Source of the DNA: Neckera pumila
Lineage: Eukaryota > Streptophyta > Bryopsida > Hypnales > Neckeraceae
NCBI GenBank assembly: GCA_963969595.1
Contig: OZ018416.1
Span: 19,174,065-19,238,064, forward strand
Direction: 5' to 3'
DNA: 64,000 nt
Positions within the stretch are counted from its first letter, which is position 1. The number at the start of each line of letters is the position of its first letter. The notes under the pieces are model-generated. The model had not been told where the DNA came from. It did no database searches and saw nothing but the letters and a program-made list of their open reading frames with translations. The translations under genes and the position numbers were made by a program. This document shows positions 46,424 to 59,450 of this stretch, piece after piece.

Positions 46424-49400
46424 ATAGGAGGTCCATAAAGTGTTCATTTTCTTGCTAATTTGAAATTTTGGATACTTTGATTTCTTGAAATATTTTTCAA
46501 TAAAAGTTTCTTGAAAGATAAATGGAATTGGCATCTAATCCAAAGAATTTCATATTTTTTGGACTTTTATGGAAATGATTGTGACTTTTGGAATTGGAGT
46601 TGCATAGGACACTAGTAGCCTCCATCCATAATATGTTCATTGTTGTATGTTGATTGTATGCCATTGGTGCATTGAATAAAGCGATATGTAATTTTGTGTT
46701 TGAAGATACTTTAATTATGGACCTCCTACCTCATAGAATGGTTATTTGGAGGCATCCACACCCTTGTATTACAAAGATCTTAAACATTACCAAATGAGAT
46801 TGAAAGGACTATTAGTCTTCCAAATAAGGTAGTTGCATCTGAATGTGACTGCTTTCTATGTATCATATGAAGTTGCTCTTTTAGAGTCTAAAATGGGATC
46901 TTAAACAAATAGGCTCTACATGTATGCCAACTACTTAGTGCATGTGATTGGAGTTATTTTTCTCTTTCTCTCTTCATTGCTATATAAGTAGATTCCGACA
47001 AATCCTTGTCTCAAATGTACAGTCTCTATTCATGAGTCTTGGGTTGCTTTAGGACTCACCTGTTTTTGGCACTTTAGAAAATTCATAGTTTATTTACACA
47101 ATGTCCAAAAAGTGCTTAAAAACCAATTAAAAATACTCTTCTTACTTCCAACAAGATCCAATAAAAAATAGGCAATTTTATAATAAAAATAATGCTCAAT
47201 TGTTGATTTAAAAAATAAAAAGTATTAGGCATAGTTAATCTTATTTCAAAAAGGCTTCAATCCATCAAATCAAAGCTTTGAAAGTTTGATCCTACATTCT
47301 AATTGTGATTGGTTCATTAAATGCTTACCGGACACATTTGGTGTGCAAGGATGAAGATGCTCTAAACATCAGAGGGGTTCTTCAAATACAGATGTGAAAT
47401 ATTTGACTTTCAATTTTGGCGTACTAGGTGCAAATGCTCTCCCATATGACTTAATATTTATGGTATGTGCACCCAAATTTGACACCTAAAATGTTCCGAC
47501 TGCTTTCATTTCAAGTGGCAATTTAGGTTGTATATACATTATTTTGGTTCATGTGCTCTTTGAAGTTCAAATACTATTGCTTCAAAGTTGCATGTAAATG
47601 TGATTGATGCCAAGACAAGGCTCTAAATTTGAACCCACACTAGTGACTAATCTTTGTAATCTCCCCTCTTGGACTCCTTCTGGTACAAAAAATTTTAATA
47701 TTTCAAAGATTAATTTGAGGTTTATAGCTTAGTTTATGCTTAAATATGTTTAATTTGTATCTTGAAGATGGAAATATAGGGCAATTGTTAACTCCTAAAG
47801 TTCCTTGACTATGTTCTCACTAAAAATGCTCCAAAAATGCCATTTCTAAGAAAAGTACCGAATTTTTGAAAAATATCATTTTTGGACACATGTAAGGTTT
47901 TGTAGGATCTTGTAGTATTCTAGTTTGAGAATGTGTGAAATTTTTTTTAGAAATTTCCATTGTGTAGGTTTTTAAATAAAATTAAAAAAAAATATTATTT
48001 AAAATATTTAATTTAGCTAAGAACTAGCAATTACATCATGGTAGATAAACAATGAACGACATTCGCTTCTCTCAACAAGAATGGTTCTACCATAGATATG
48101 ATAGTTGAATGAATTTCATCCGAATTATCCATTCAACATCAATTCAAAAAAGTTATTCTTTTAGCATTGCAGTGCATATCTAAATAAAATTGAGTGACAT
48201 ATATAGAAAATTTGTGAACAACAACAATTATCAAAAAATAAAAAAATGTGTATTGTTGACCACAAAACATTGTTAATTATTTTGAAGCTTGTTTAGTTCT
48301 GCTTGAAAACAAGAAGCTCCTTTAAACTTGTTGAGTTTGTATACATTAATTTTTTCTTTCAATTCTTGATATTTTTATTAAAATTGTGTTGGCAGACAAA
48401 GGATGTTCTTGCTATGGTGGAGTGGTCAAGCATGAAGCATGCCTTGACTTGATTATTGAATATATGCTTGACGACTTACCATTCTTAATATTTCTTAATT
48501 TTTGTTAGTACTCTATATTGAAATATATTTATAACAATGAGTTCACTGAGTACATCTTTGAGTTTGCAAGCAATTTATTTTAGGATGATGGAGTTCCTAA
48601 TGTTTTTTTATTAAATGCTTCATAAATAGAAGATTTTGGCGTTTGATTGATAAAGATGCTAAGTCGTGTGGGTTCAAAATGCAAACCGACTAGTAGGTAT
48701 AAACGAGCCATGCATTGTTTCTACAAAGACCCAAAATTCACAATAAAAATAAATTTTGAGTTAATGTAAATGTCGATTGTTTTTGGTCTTTTATTTTTTA
48801 TTTTTTTAATACTTTGCGTGCATGCATAGATAAAGTGCTTCTAGATTGTTTATACATTCGGGTTATGGTAAAAACAAAAATTTAGGCCAAATTTTTTGTA
48901 GAGAAAAATTAATAGCTTAGTGCACTACTATCTGATAAGAATCTAGACATCCTTCTTCAATTTGGATGTATGTGATATTTTTTTCTTTTTTGGTTCAATG
49001 TAGGTTGTGTGGAATGCATTTTATTATTACATTTGAATGTCTAAAGCAATATCCAAAATTGAATGTAGTGGCCATGTTAAATCCGTTCTTAACCTAAACC
49101 ATCTTGAAAACCTTTTTGTAATGGCTAGAAATCTTGTTACTAGTTGAATTGTTTATTCAAAATTTAAATTTGAATTTTTCTATTATAAATTGAAAGTTAT
49201 GTATTGTGAAGTTGTTTTAAGATATAGAGTATTCTAGAATTTCATAACTGTTACTAGTCAATTGATGAAAGATGACTTTTTGTGGCATGGTTTGCATAAA
49301 ATGATTCTTCTGTTTATAAGTTCTAATCAAAAGCTTTTTGAACTTAATGATGTGATATTAGGTTGCAATGGTTCCACAGGTTTGAACTTCTATCCATCTA

Positions 49401-49600
49401 TTTACAGGGCATTCGTTTGCATTGTAGGTTTACTAGTTGTTATATAATTTCAATGCTTGTATATAGTTTGTATTTGCATAAATTGTTTATGACATACAAA
49501 GCATTTTGTTTTGTCACAGGGTTTAGTATCCATGTATGCCAAAAAAGTGTTCAACATTTCATTATGCTAAAGTTTGATGAAGGAATGAAAGTTTGAATGA
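46424..49600. other. AT-rich DNA with no supported gene
   Basis: Only short frames. The stretch 47850-47960 resembles the interior of the type B TTAA element (GGATCTTGTAGTATTCTAGTTTGAGAATGTGTG-like). Nothing else recognisable. Confidence 0.4.
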
Positions 49601-49689
49601 AGTTTGCCACCATTCATTGAATCGTCTATAAAAGATGAATCAATTCAAAATGAACGCAAATGTCAAGTTTCATCAAAGAAAATTTGTCA

Positions 49690-49799
49690 TGAATCTATAC
49701 AAGGTGGTCATTAATAAACTAAACAAGGTCTTAAACGGAGAAAGCAACCAGTCACCTTATATTCCCTATCGAGACTCAAACGTGACCCACCTTCTCAAG
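49690..49799 (+). pseudogene. Kinesin motor-domain exon remnant
   Basis: The frame contains INKLNKVLNGESNQSPYIPY followed by RDSNVTHLLK. This matches the kinesin motor stretch around the switch II helix (INKSL...LG.VI..L......HIPYRDSKLTRLL). It ends at a plausible donor GTAAAG (49800). The neighbouring exons of a motor domain are not found nearby, so it is probably an isolated, diverged exon fragment. Confidence 0.45.
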
Positions 49800-50506
49800 G
49801 TAAAGTATACTATAAGAATTTATTGATAAAGGTCTTTAAAAACTGCTTGAGTTTGTAAATCTTATACTATTGCGCTTAATTATAAATTTTGTCAATTGTC
49901 ATATTCATTCTAACATTACAATCATTAAATTTTTATTTTAAAATTTTTATTCATATTGTGGTGCAGGTTGACAAATTACGTGATTTGGCCCTCTAATTCT
50001 TGGTCTTTATTTTATTATATTGAATCATTGGTGTAGTCAATATTGATATTAGATCATATTTGACTTTCAAAGAAGCTAGTTTTAGTCCGTATATTCTGTA
50101 ATTTATAGATGTGAACTCTATAAAGGGATATTAACAGTGATTAGAGACAAAACTTTATAAATATGAGCTCTTCAAACTAGGAATCTCAATTGTGCATTGA
50201 CCCTTAGTTTGTATTTTTTATCTAATATGACCCTTAGTTTGTATTTTTGTCTAATATATTATGCATATTTTATTGAATGAATTATTTATTATTAAATGAA
50301 GACAGCATTCTTTGTGAATTCAATGTTCTTGATTTTATATTTAAATTTTTTATTTTTATTTTTTATTTTTAAAATCCTTCATCTCATTTCATTTTCTGAA
50401 TGAAAATTCTTCATTTAAGTCTTTATAGACATTATAGACCAATTCTTTTCTTGCACCAATTCTTCATGAATCTCTTTAATAGCAAAGAGGCTTCCCCTCA
50501 TATATT

Positions 50507-50512
<6 letters not shown>

Positions 50513-50568
<56 letters not shown>
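50513..50568. repeat. AT dinucleotide microsatellite
   Basis: About 28 TA/AT units. A shorter AT run is at 63536-63550 and another at 7799-7817. Confidence 0.9.
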
Positions 50569-50571
<3 letters not shown>

Positions 50572-52875
50572 TTACATTCTTCTACTATGTTTTCAATTAT
50601 TGCTGCAATTGAGGGTTTGTTATATGCAACGAATGAAGACTGAAAGATTGAAATGAGCTTGAGGAGGCGGGATGTACTAAGAGAGCCTCAGCGGGAGGCA
50701 ACGTAGGTGACAAGCATGGATGCTGGCATCACCATCGCTATGGCTAGCAATAAAGTGTAAAGGCCATCTACATCTTGTGACAAGATAAGTGAGCAGTAAA
50801 TCACATGTGCAAAAACTTGGTTTAGATAGAGCAAGGATTGAAATGTTATATTATTCTCTTGCGGCTCAGCTCTCTTGGGCTTAGTTCGCTTGAGGTTCAG
50901 CTCTCTTGAGGTTCATTTCATTTCTTATGCTTGCTGTGAATTTCTGAGGAATATCAATTATATTTTCATATGATGGATCTTTTAGTGCATATTTATACAA
51001 TCTACATAATCAACATATTTGAATATGTGTATATATATATTTGAATCCAATGATAAATAAATCATAATTTATTCTCTTTTTCTCCTTCAAGCCACCTCTA
51101 AATCTAAAACAATTTCAATTCAAAAAGTATGATTTTTTCAACTCATCAAATGCCTTTTCAAAATTGAAGAGATTTATATACTTAGATATATAATGTGCCA
51201 ATACATGTCATTAACAAAATGTGTTTCTTAAAATAAAAACTTTTATGAAGTGAATTTATTCTTAGAAAAAATATCAATCGATTAAAAAAAATTGTTTGTT
51301 TTTTATTTCATTATCAATAGAAACAAAATTTGGATTGACGATTGATTTCCATATATTTGTAGGACCTAAAATTACAAGTAGTATATATATATACATCACA
51401 TGAACAAAATTAGAATTAAAAACTATATTTAGTGGATATTTGCAAAAAAAACATCTATTGGTTACACTAGGAGAAAACTGCGTTGCAATTAACAAAACCA
51501 ACTTGATGTTTTCTATTTTTTCTATTTCTAATCAACATTTTGCATTTTTGTAGGCAAATTTTTTTAGCAAAAAAATAGTAGATTTAGGAAAATAGGGCCT
51601 ATTAGGGGCCCTTATTCAAAAAAATATAGAAATAAATTTAATTTTAAAGTTAAAAGTTATTCAATAGTAAGTAGGGATATTTAGATAGGATGGAAGAAAA
51701 AAAAAAAAAAAAATAGTTTGGATGAATGGGGTGTGACCTTAGGCACACCTTTTCAAAAAGAAGGTAACTCCTCATTTTTAAGACTATAAATAGATTTAAA
51801 AAAATAAAAGACTATTGTGTTGCAAGATCCAAAATTATTCATATATTATTGTATTATTGCATTATATGTGAGTGATTGTAACTTGTATTTGTGAAAGATT
51901 GATTAAATTGTCGTGTAAATCTTGTTGTAGATTGTCTATAAAGCTATGAATGAGTGAATTGGAGAGCCTAGAACTGGAACTTGAAGAAAGGTCAGTTTTG
52001 TTGTAATTTTATCAAGAGAGAAATTGATCTTGGTTGCAACTGTGAGAATCTCGGTGCATTTGGGTGAGAATCAAGAAGGCGACAAAGAATCATGCAAACG
52101 TGAATCACAATCGGCAAGAGTAGGAGCAATTCAGTGGAGTTTGGAACAGCACCAACACTCCAATCTTTGTGTGCTGTAGCATCGGAATGAATAAGAGATT
52201 GGAACAGGAATAAGAAGAAGAGAATTCAATGCAAACAAGAAGATCAATATGATCAACATCAACCACATCAGAGTTTGGTTCCAATTTGATCAAGCTGAAA
52301 TTGGAATTTGGTGAGTGAAGCAGAGGCGCGTGGTTTCATCTTCGATCCCCCAAATCATCAAGCAATGGATCAGATTCCAATCGCTGCTAGCTTGTGAAGA
52401 TCAAACTGATCAATCGAATCAAAATACGAGACCAATTTGGATGAATTGACCAAAATTTGCTATAAATTTGCGCCTAGATTGGCTTCATTGCTCATCCTCA
52501 AACTTTCAAATTTTTCATTTGAATTCAATCAATGTAGAGGTTGTGAGGATCAGATCAATTGATTGAATCAAAATTACAAATAAATTTCTGAAAACTAAAA
52601 AGACTCATCCAAATTTGTAAATCAAGAAGTAGTCGCAGCATTGTGGAGCTTGCAATTTTGAATTAGGGATTTGCCCCATGGTTTTAAGGTGTGACGTGGA
52701 GTTATAGGGCTTGTAACCATGGTTGTAGGTCTGAAATCTTGTTTTTTGGTTCACTACAGGTCCATAGGGGCTGATTTTAGGGTTTTAAAGTTGATTTTGG
52801 TGGATTTTGAGGTCTTTAAAACTTTAAAACTTATAACCATGGTTTTGGACTGATTTCCATGGCTATGGGGTCCAG
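50569..52875. other. AT-rich DNA, no supported gene
   Basis: 50850-50925 has three copies of a CTCTTGAGGTTCAG-like 22-mer. 51.95-52.9 kb is slightly GC-richer and contains many short GATCAAA and ACCATGGT pieces; it might belong to a repeat but I cannot name it. Confidence 0.35.
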
Positions 52876-55280
52876 TCCATGGTGGTAGGTCAAAATTGTA
52901 TAGATAAAGTGTTGTTTTTTTATTGTTAATTCATTGGTCTTGGGATTTACATGTTTGGATAACGTGTGAATTAATCAATGTTTTGTATGTGAATTTAGGA
53001 AATTAACCATTGTTGGTATTGGACCATTTGACCAATTGGCCATTGGACCATTTGACCTTGAAAAATTGGAGAAAAGCGAAAGGGGATGAAACCTAAACTT
53101 GCATACAAATTGAGACAATTTGACCTATGATTGACGGACCTAGGCATTTTGCATTAGGATTGCTCATGGCAAGCACTTACAAGACAATTTGACCAACACA
53201 TATAAAAAAAATTAATTAATGAATTATTTGTAATATTTTCAAAGTATTATTTTGGAATTGATTAAGTCTTAGATCATACATTGCATAAGACAATTTGACC
53301 AAACCTGAAGTTTTGACCAAACTATTTGACCACCTTTTAGAATATTATATAGGACTGGGACTTCATATATTGTATCTTCATACATTGGTAAAGGACTAAG
53401 AAGAAAATTCAAATCCTAGGAATAAGAGTGTTTATGAATTATGAGACTAAAATCAGGTATTTTTAAGTTTTAGGTATTATTCTATTTGAAAAGTGACATT
53501 AGTCACATAAACAATAGATTGATTAAACCTTTCCCTTGAAAAAAACCCCTATACTAATGTTTTCCTGGGTTTTGTAAAAGAAGTCAAAATCTAGATTACA
53601 TATTGCAACCGTTGTCAGGGGAAGGTCCTAACTATAAGTGGCTAAAATGTAAAATAGGAAAAAGAATTTTGTCTTAATTATCGATAGTGAAAACATTTGA
53701 AAATTAATTAGGAAAAACAGAATATGTAACTTCCTTATGAAGATTAAGATTACAAAGGAATGACATGTATTTTTCCTCGTATTATTTTTATAAACAAATA
53801 TTTAATCAAAGACAATAAAATTCCTAAACACTAAACTAAGAAGTACTTAGGAGATATATTTTTGAGTTATAGTAGTAGTTTTTTTTAAATAATAAATAAA
53901 AAGAGTTGTGTTAATTATAGATAGATTGAATACTTAAAAAACATAATTATCCTAAAACATTTAGCACCATATAAGACTTATATAGAAGATGAACTAAAAT
54001 GGGACTTGTGAAAAAATAACCCAAGAATTAATTAACAAAGTTTTAGTGGATGTTTTTCTAAAGAAAGAAATTGTAGGCAAACCTTCTATAATTTGTTATA
54101 ATCGCTCATTTTTACAAGAATTAAGACCAATACCTAAATCTATTCCAAATCCGTTTAAACCATCTAGTTCAAACGTTTGAAGTTCAAATTCTAAGGAGAC
54201 TAGAGCTTATACTTTTGGAAAAATAAGAAGACTTAGAGAAGGAAATTGTTGTCATTTTTGTGGAGACACAAGACCTTTAAAAATACTTGTTTTAAGAAAC
54301 AAGCTTACGGTAGTACAAAAGGAAATACATATAAACCTACAATTTTACACAAAACAATTCCAACACAATCCCATCTATTGTATTATCAGATTTTTTAGAA
54401 ATAATTATACATATAAACCATCTAGGTGATCCCGAAACCTCCCTAGAAGAATTATTTGAGTAAGATTTATTGTTAATACCTTAATTTACTTCCATCCATT
54501 GCAAAGGAAAATCCAAGACAATAGATCAAATTTATATTGAACAAAATAATAGGTATTTCAAATGAACCAAAATGAGCTATCTATTCCTATAGGAAGCTCC
54601 AAAAATAATAAAAGACTATTATTTGGGACCTTGTCATTTTATGGCCTTTTATCGCCTTTATAAAAATGTATACTTTGGGCAAAGATTCCAATTAAGTGGG
54701 AATTATATAAAAGACAATAAACTAAAACAAATAATAGAATAATTACCTTTAGATGTAAAAAGAATTATTTTTAGCAAAATCTAGAAGAAAATTGAAACTA
54801 AGAAAGGATTTGTTGTGAAAAGTGGAGAATTGCTTTTTCCTTACACTACCTAATTAGTCAATACAAAAAATTAAAATCACAAACTAAGAATATAGGACCC
54901 AAAGCATATGCTGCTTGGATCGGTAACAAAGTTATAGATAGAATTTACATATTTGTCTATGGTCCAATGAATCTAGCAATAACTCCACTTATCCTAGGCT
55001 TTATGTGCCGAGAAAAAGAAAATCCCCTAAGCCCATAAGCCCATCCTTTAGCCTAATTTGTCCAACTAATTTCAATTACGTTAGATTGTAAGACAACAAT
55101 CCATGGTGGTAGGTTAAAATTGTATGGATGTAGGGTTTTTTTTTGTTAATTAATTGGTCTTAGGATTTACATGTTTGAATATTGTATGAATTAATCAATG
55201 TTTTGTATGTAAATTTAGGAAACTAACTAATGTTGGTATTGGACCATTGGACTAGTTGGCCATTGGAGCATTGGACCATT
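52876..55280. mobile_element. Possible decayed retroelement between 180-bp direct repeats
   Basis: The segment 52876-53056 (TCCATGGTGGTAGG ... TTGGTATTGGACCATT) recurs in the same orientation at 55100-55280, about 88 percent alike. Between them, 54020-55070 has broken protein-like frames, including a cysteine-rich zinc-knuckle-like piece (Cys codons near 54247, 54250, 54262 and 54288). TTGGTATTGGACC resembles an initiator-Met tRNA primer site, but occurs in both repeats. Many stops; no gene is intact. Confidence 0.3.
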
Positions 55281-55844
55281 AGACAAGTTGGTTTAAATAA
55301 CCAATTGTAACTATACAAATTCAAACCAGACATGGCAAAGATCACATACAAAAATAAAATATAACAATATCACTAATGGAGTGAAAAATTATAATGTTTG
55401 ACCATGAGGGTTCTAAGATTATAAAAAAAATTCAATCTTCTTTACACAAGTCACATCTAAGAAGTTGGTGACCAAAAAAATATGAGATTATAGGACCTAA
55501 CATGTATAACCCATATCAATTCATGGCTTCTTAAAATCTACTCTACAATTTTGAATTAATTTTGAACTTGATTTTTTCTTTAAGATCTAGTGTATTTGAG
55601 GCTCATTTCCAAGAGCTCTCAACACTACAAGAAGTCAAGATTGCAATAGGTACCCTCAAGTGTACAAAAACTTGAATAGAAAAATCACTATCATTTATTT
55701 TCAAGATTAGATTTTTGATGCTAAAATTAGACTTCAAGAAAAACTTAAGAAAATATAAACTACTAAAAATAACAATTTGCTTAGGTTTTATTTAACTTCA
55801 ACATTTTGCAAACACCAGATTTGGGTGCCTTGGGCATTCAGGGA
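55281..55844. repeat. TTAA-type MITE, type A, truncated copy
   Basis: Follows 21110-21670 in order (AATTGTAACTATACAAATTC, GAGGCTCATTTCCAAGAG, TTGGGTGCCTTGGGCATTC) and ends at TTAA 55845-55848. The first about 45 bases of the left end are missing. A further fragment lies at about 55985-56175. Confidence 0.6.
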
Positions 55845-56175
55845 TTAAATGGTTATCGGCTCAAAAAAGAGCCTTTATTTAGGGGGGGGGACTAGGTTTA
55901 GTGTCCTTGCCAAATATTGTTGGTGACAAGCTGTACTAAGTATTATAATTGTTTATTATTGAAGGAAAAAGTTGATTTATAATGGTACAAGTTCAAAGTA
56001 GGATGAAGGGTGTCATAAGAGATCAAATAGGAAAAGGAAACACAATTACGTCAATCATGGATTGAAATACTATAATGTTTCATTATGAGTGTATTAAAAC
56101 TATAAAAGTACCTTGAAGTCTTTCAATCCTCTTTGAAAAAGTCAAATCTAAAAAAGTGGACCTCCTAAAATATGA

Positions 56176-57969
56176 AGGTAAAGCCAAGCAAGTTGGCAAC
56201 CTCAAGTTTGAGGGAGGCTTCCCTACCTCCAAGCCCTCCATTTGGATCCATGGGTGATGGAAGGATGGGCATGGTTGTTTGGGTTCCACCTACCTACCCA
56301 CCTACACAAATTTTTTGCTTGTGCCCAAATTCAATCACCGACTTTAAGGTTATCCTTGAAAAGAAAATGTCATAATTATATTTTAGCTTTAGGTTCAAGG
56401 GTGCCTAGAAACAAGAAGGTTACAAGGCATAATTTTCATGCATAAGATGTACACATTTGAAGTTATGGGGGGGTTGTTATGTCATAGTTAGCACTTCCCA
56501 TTTCCTTTTTGTAATGGAAATATTCATCTCTTGCACATTCAAGTTTATCCAGTTAAACTAAAAAAAATTTAAACTTAAAAATGCTCTTAAATATGCCATG
56601 CTATTTTCAAAAGTATAAGACACTTTCTATTTGAGTTACATGTGCAAAAGTTACACGTGGATGAACTACAAGAGAGAAGTATACATATTCATATTTGGGC
56701 TATAAATTTACAGAACTATTACATTTATTTAGTAATTTCACATATTCAAGTTGACCATAAAATATATAATTTGTACATTGTTTTTTCTTCATATGCCTAT
56801 GTAGAAATTGGATGACAATTATGACTTGGTTTATTTAAAGCATTGTGGAAGCATGACTTTTTTAATTTACTCACATTTTAAAGTGTCTCAACAAGTGCTT
56901 GGGTTTCAAATTATTATGGATTTGACAAGGTTTTTTGTTTTAAAACTTATTGGACCATTTCTTCTCATACATTTGCATGCCATTTCATGTTCTTTTTGAA
57001 TTTGGTCCTTTGTGTATAGTGTAATACTGTAATGATGATTCATTTACAATCATTCACATGTGGAAATTTTTTTAAATCCTAAATTTTTTTATTACTAAAA
57101 ATTCATGTTAATGTTTGAAATTTTTTTGGAAAATATTAACCTAATTTTCAAACATTGAAAACATTAAAAGATAAAACTTTTGTTATACTCTCATAAACTC
57201 AAATCTTATAAAGTCAAGGAATAGATATTTAAATAAATGAAGAAAATCAAGCAAGAAATTTCAAAAATGGAATATTGTGTTTAGGGTATTTTGAATGAAT
57301 CTGATCTATATGAAATCATACAATTTGTGCTTGAAAAGCTGAAAAGAATCAAGAAGTAAGGTGAGTTCTTGTGAATTTATCAAAGATTTATACTAATCCA
57401 AAATTCATGCACATATTTATGTAATTATTGCATCATTCAAATATTAAATTTTAATGTAAAGCATACTTTAATGAATCTCATTTGTGTGAAAGCCAATGAT
57501 TAGATATTTAAATAATTGAAGAAAATCAAGCAAAAAATTATGAACTTTCAAAATAATAAATGTTTATCTTATTAACAAACCCATGTACATGTTTACATAA
57601 CTTAAAGTATGGATTACAAACTGAATATATTGCAACAAAACCTAAATTTTTAAAACACTAAAGATTCATGTTAATGTAAAACTTTTGCAAGTGTATACTT
57701 GTTTTGAAACATCATATAAAAGTATACTTTATTGCAAGTTGATTACTTTAAAAAACTCAATTCATATAAAGGCATAGTTGAAAACTTGTTGAATATTGAA
57801 GGTCTATTATTTAGCTTTTTCAAAATGTCAATTGAAGTAGAAATTTTTTGTTAAGTGTATGTACCATAGTAAACGCATTTCATGTAAAGTTATAGAAATC
57901 TCACTTTATTAAATGAAGAAAACCAAATGCCAAATGTTTACACCTTTAAATTACTAAAACTTTATATTT
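56176..57969. other. AT-rich DNA, no supported gene
   Basis: A 67-codon frame near 56172-56375 is Pro-rich and not recognisable. Otherwise only low-complexity AT sequence. Confidence 0.4.
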
Positions 57970-58896
57970 AACCAAAAACTCATGTAAATCAAATCATGTA
58001 CCCAAAATTATCATTTTGTTAGCAAAGAGTGAAAAAAAATTAAAAATATTTTTTTGCACATCTGACTATACTCACCATAGGATCTTACACCTAACTAGTA
58101 TGAGAATGTGTGGAAAAAATTTCAAAATTTTTTGACCGCATAGATTGCAAGATATCTACATTTGAAGTGAAAAAAACAAATTTTCAGCACATTGTGGGAC
58201 TGGATTTTTTGACTTTGCTCATTTTTAACTTAAATGTTTTGCAATACAAAGTTTTGAAGTTTAAATTTTCATAGTGGAGAATTGAGTTGAGAACCTAGCA
58301 AAACAAAAAGAAATTCAAAAAAGCTTAATTTTCATTATTAAAAAAATTGTTGTAGAAATAGGTACGAGATAGAAGGAAAATCTAAAACATTCATATATTT
58401 TAGATGGAATTAAAATGCACTAATTCCAATGGTGAGATTGTTCTAGCAAGTAAATTAAACCATGCGAAAAATTTTTTTTGAAAAATTTGAAAAATTTCAT
58501 TCAGAAATGAATCCTACAAGTTATTTTTCAAAAAAATGCTCTAACTGCCCGAAAAACAAGAATGTCCATAACTTTCTCATAACAAATCCAAATGAAATGA
58601 ATCAAAGCTTTATAGATAGAAAAAAATATAGTTTTTGAGAAAAAAAATGTTAAAACAAAATTTGAATTTTTGTCCATTTTTTTTACTGCTCTAGCTGCTC
58701 GCCGTCTCCTGTTTTGAGCTTATTTGGTCATAACTTTTGTTCCCAGGCACCGATTGTGAAAAAATTTATATTCCCACGAAGCTAATCAGCTTTTCTACCT
58801 CCAAAAAAAGTTTCAAAAAATCAAGAGAAAATTTCAGCCTATAGGTACCTACCCCAAAACACATTTGTTCCCCAAAGGGACAATGGGCTTTTAGGG
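57970..58896. repeat. TTAA-type MITE, type B, inverted diverged copy
   Basis: The right end GGGACAATGGGCTTTTAGGG followed by TTAA (58897-58900) is the reverse of the left end at 15088. The interior shares GAGCTTATTTGG, GGTACCTA and GATATCT blocks with 15092-15992 in reverse order. The left border is uncertain. Confidence 0.5.
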
Positions 58897-58900
58897 TTAA

Positions 58901-59450
58901 AACATGATTTAAAACATGATTTAAAAATTAAAAATTAAAAATAAAACACGGTTTAAAAATTAAATTTATTCTTTATAAATTTTTTTATACTTCAATAAAT
59001 CCAATTGCTATAAAGTCATAGAATTAGTTTTAAAAAAATAAAAAAATAAAGCATCAAGTAGAAAAATTCTTTAAAAACAAAATATTTCTATTAACCTAAA
59101 ATTCATGTATATATTTGCATAATTAAAAACATCATTTATAAATAATATTCATTGGTTGGTGTACTTTAAATAATCATATTTACAATTGATTGGACCATTT
59201 CTTCTTATACATTTGTATGCCATTTTATATATTTTTTTATTTTATTTTTATTTTTTAGTATAATGTAATGATGATTCATTTAAAATTATTTACATATGCA
59301 AGCTTTTTAAATTCCATGGACCATTTTATTACTTGAGATTTATATCAATTTGAATTCTGTGGAAGCACTTTTAAATTGAAAAATTTCTTTCCCTCCTTTG
59401 AACTTGGCATCCAATAATAAGTTGTATGCATGTTTTGAGTAGATAGTTGT
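58901..59450. other. AT-rich DNA, no supported gene
   Basis: Low-complexity AAAATTAAA-rich sequence. Confidence 0.4.
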
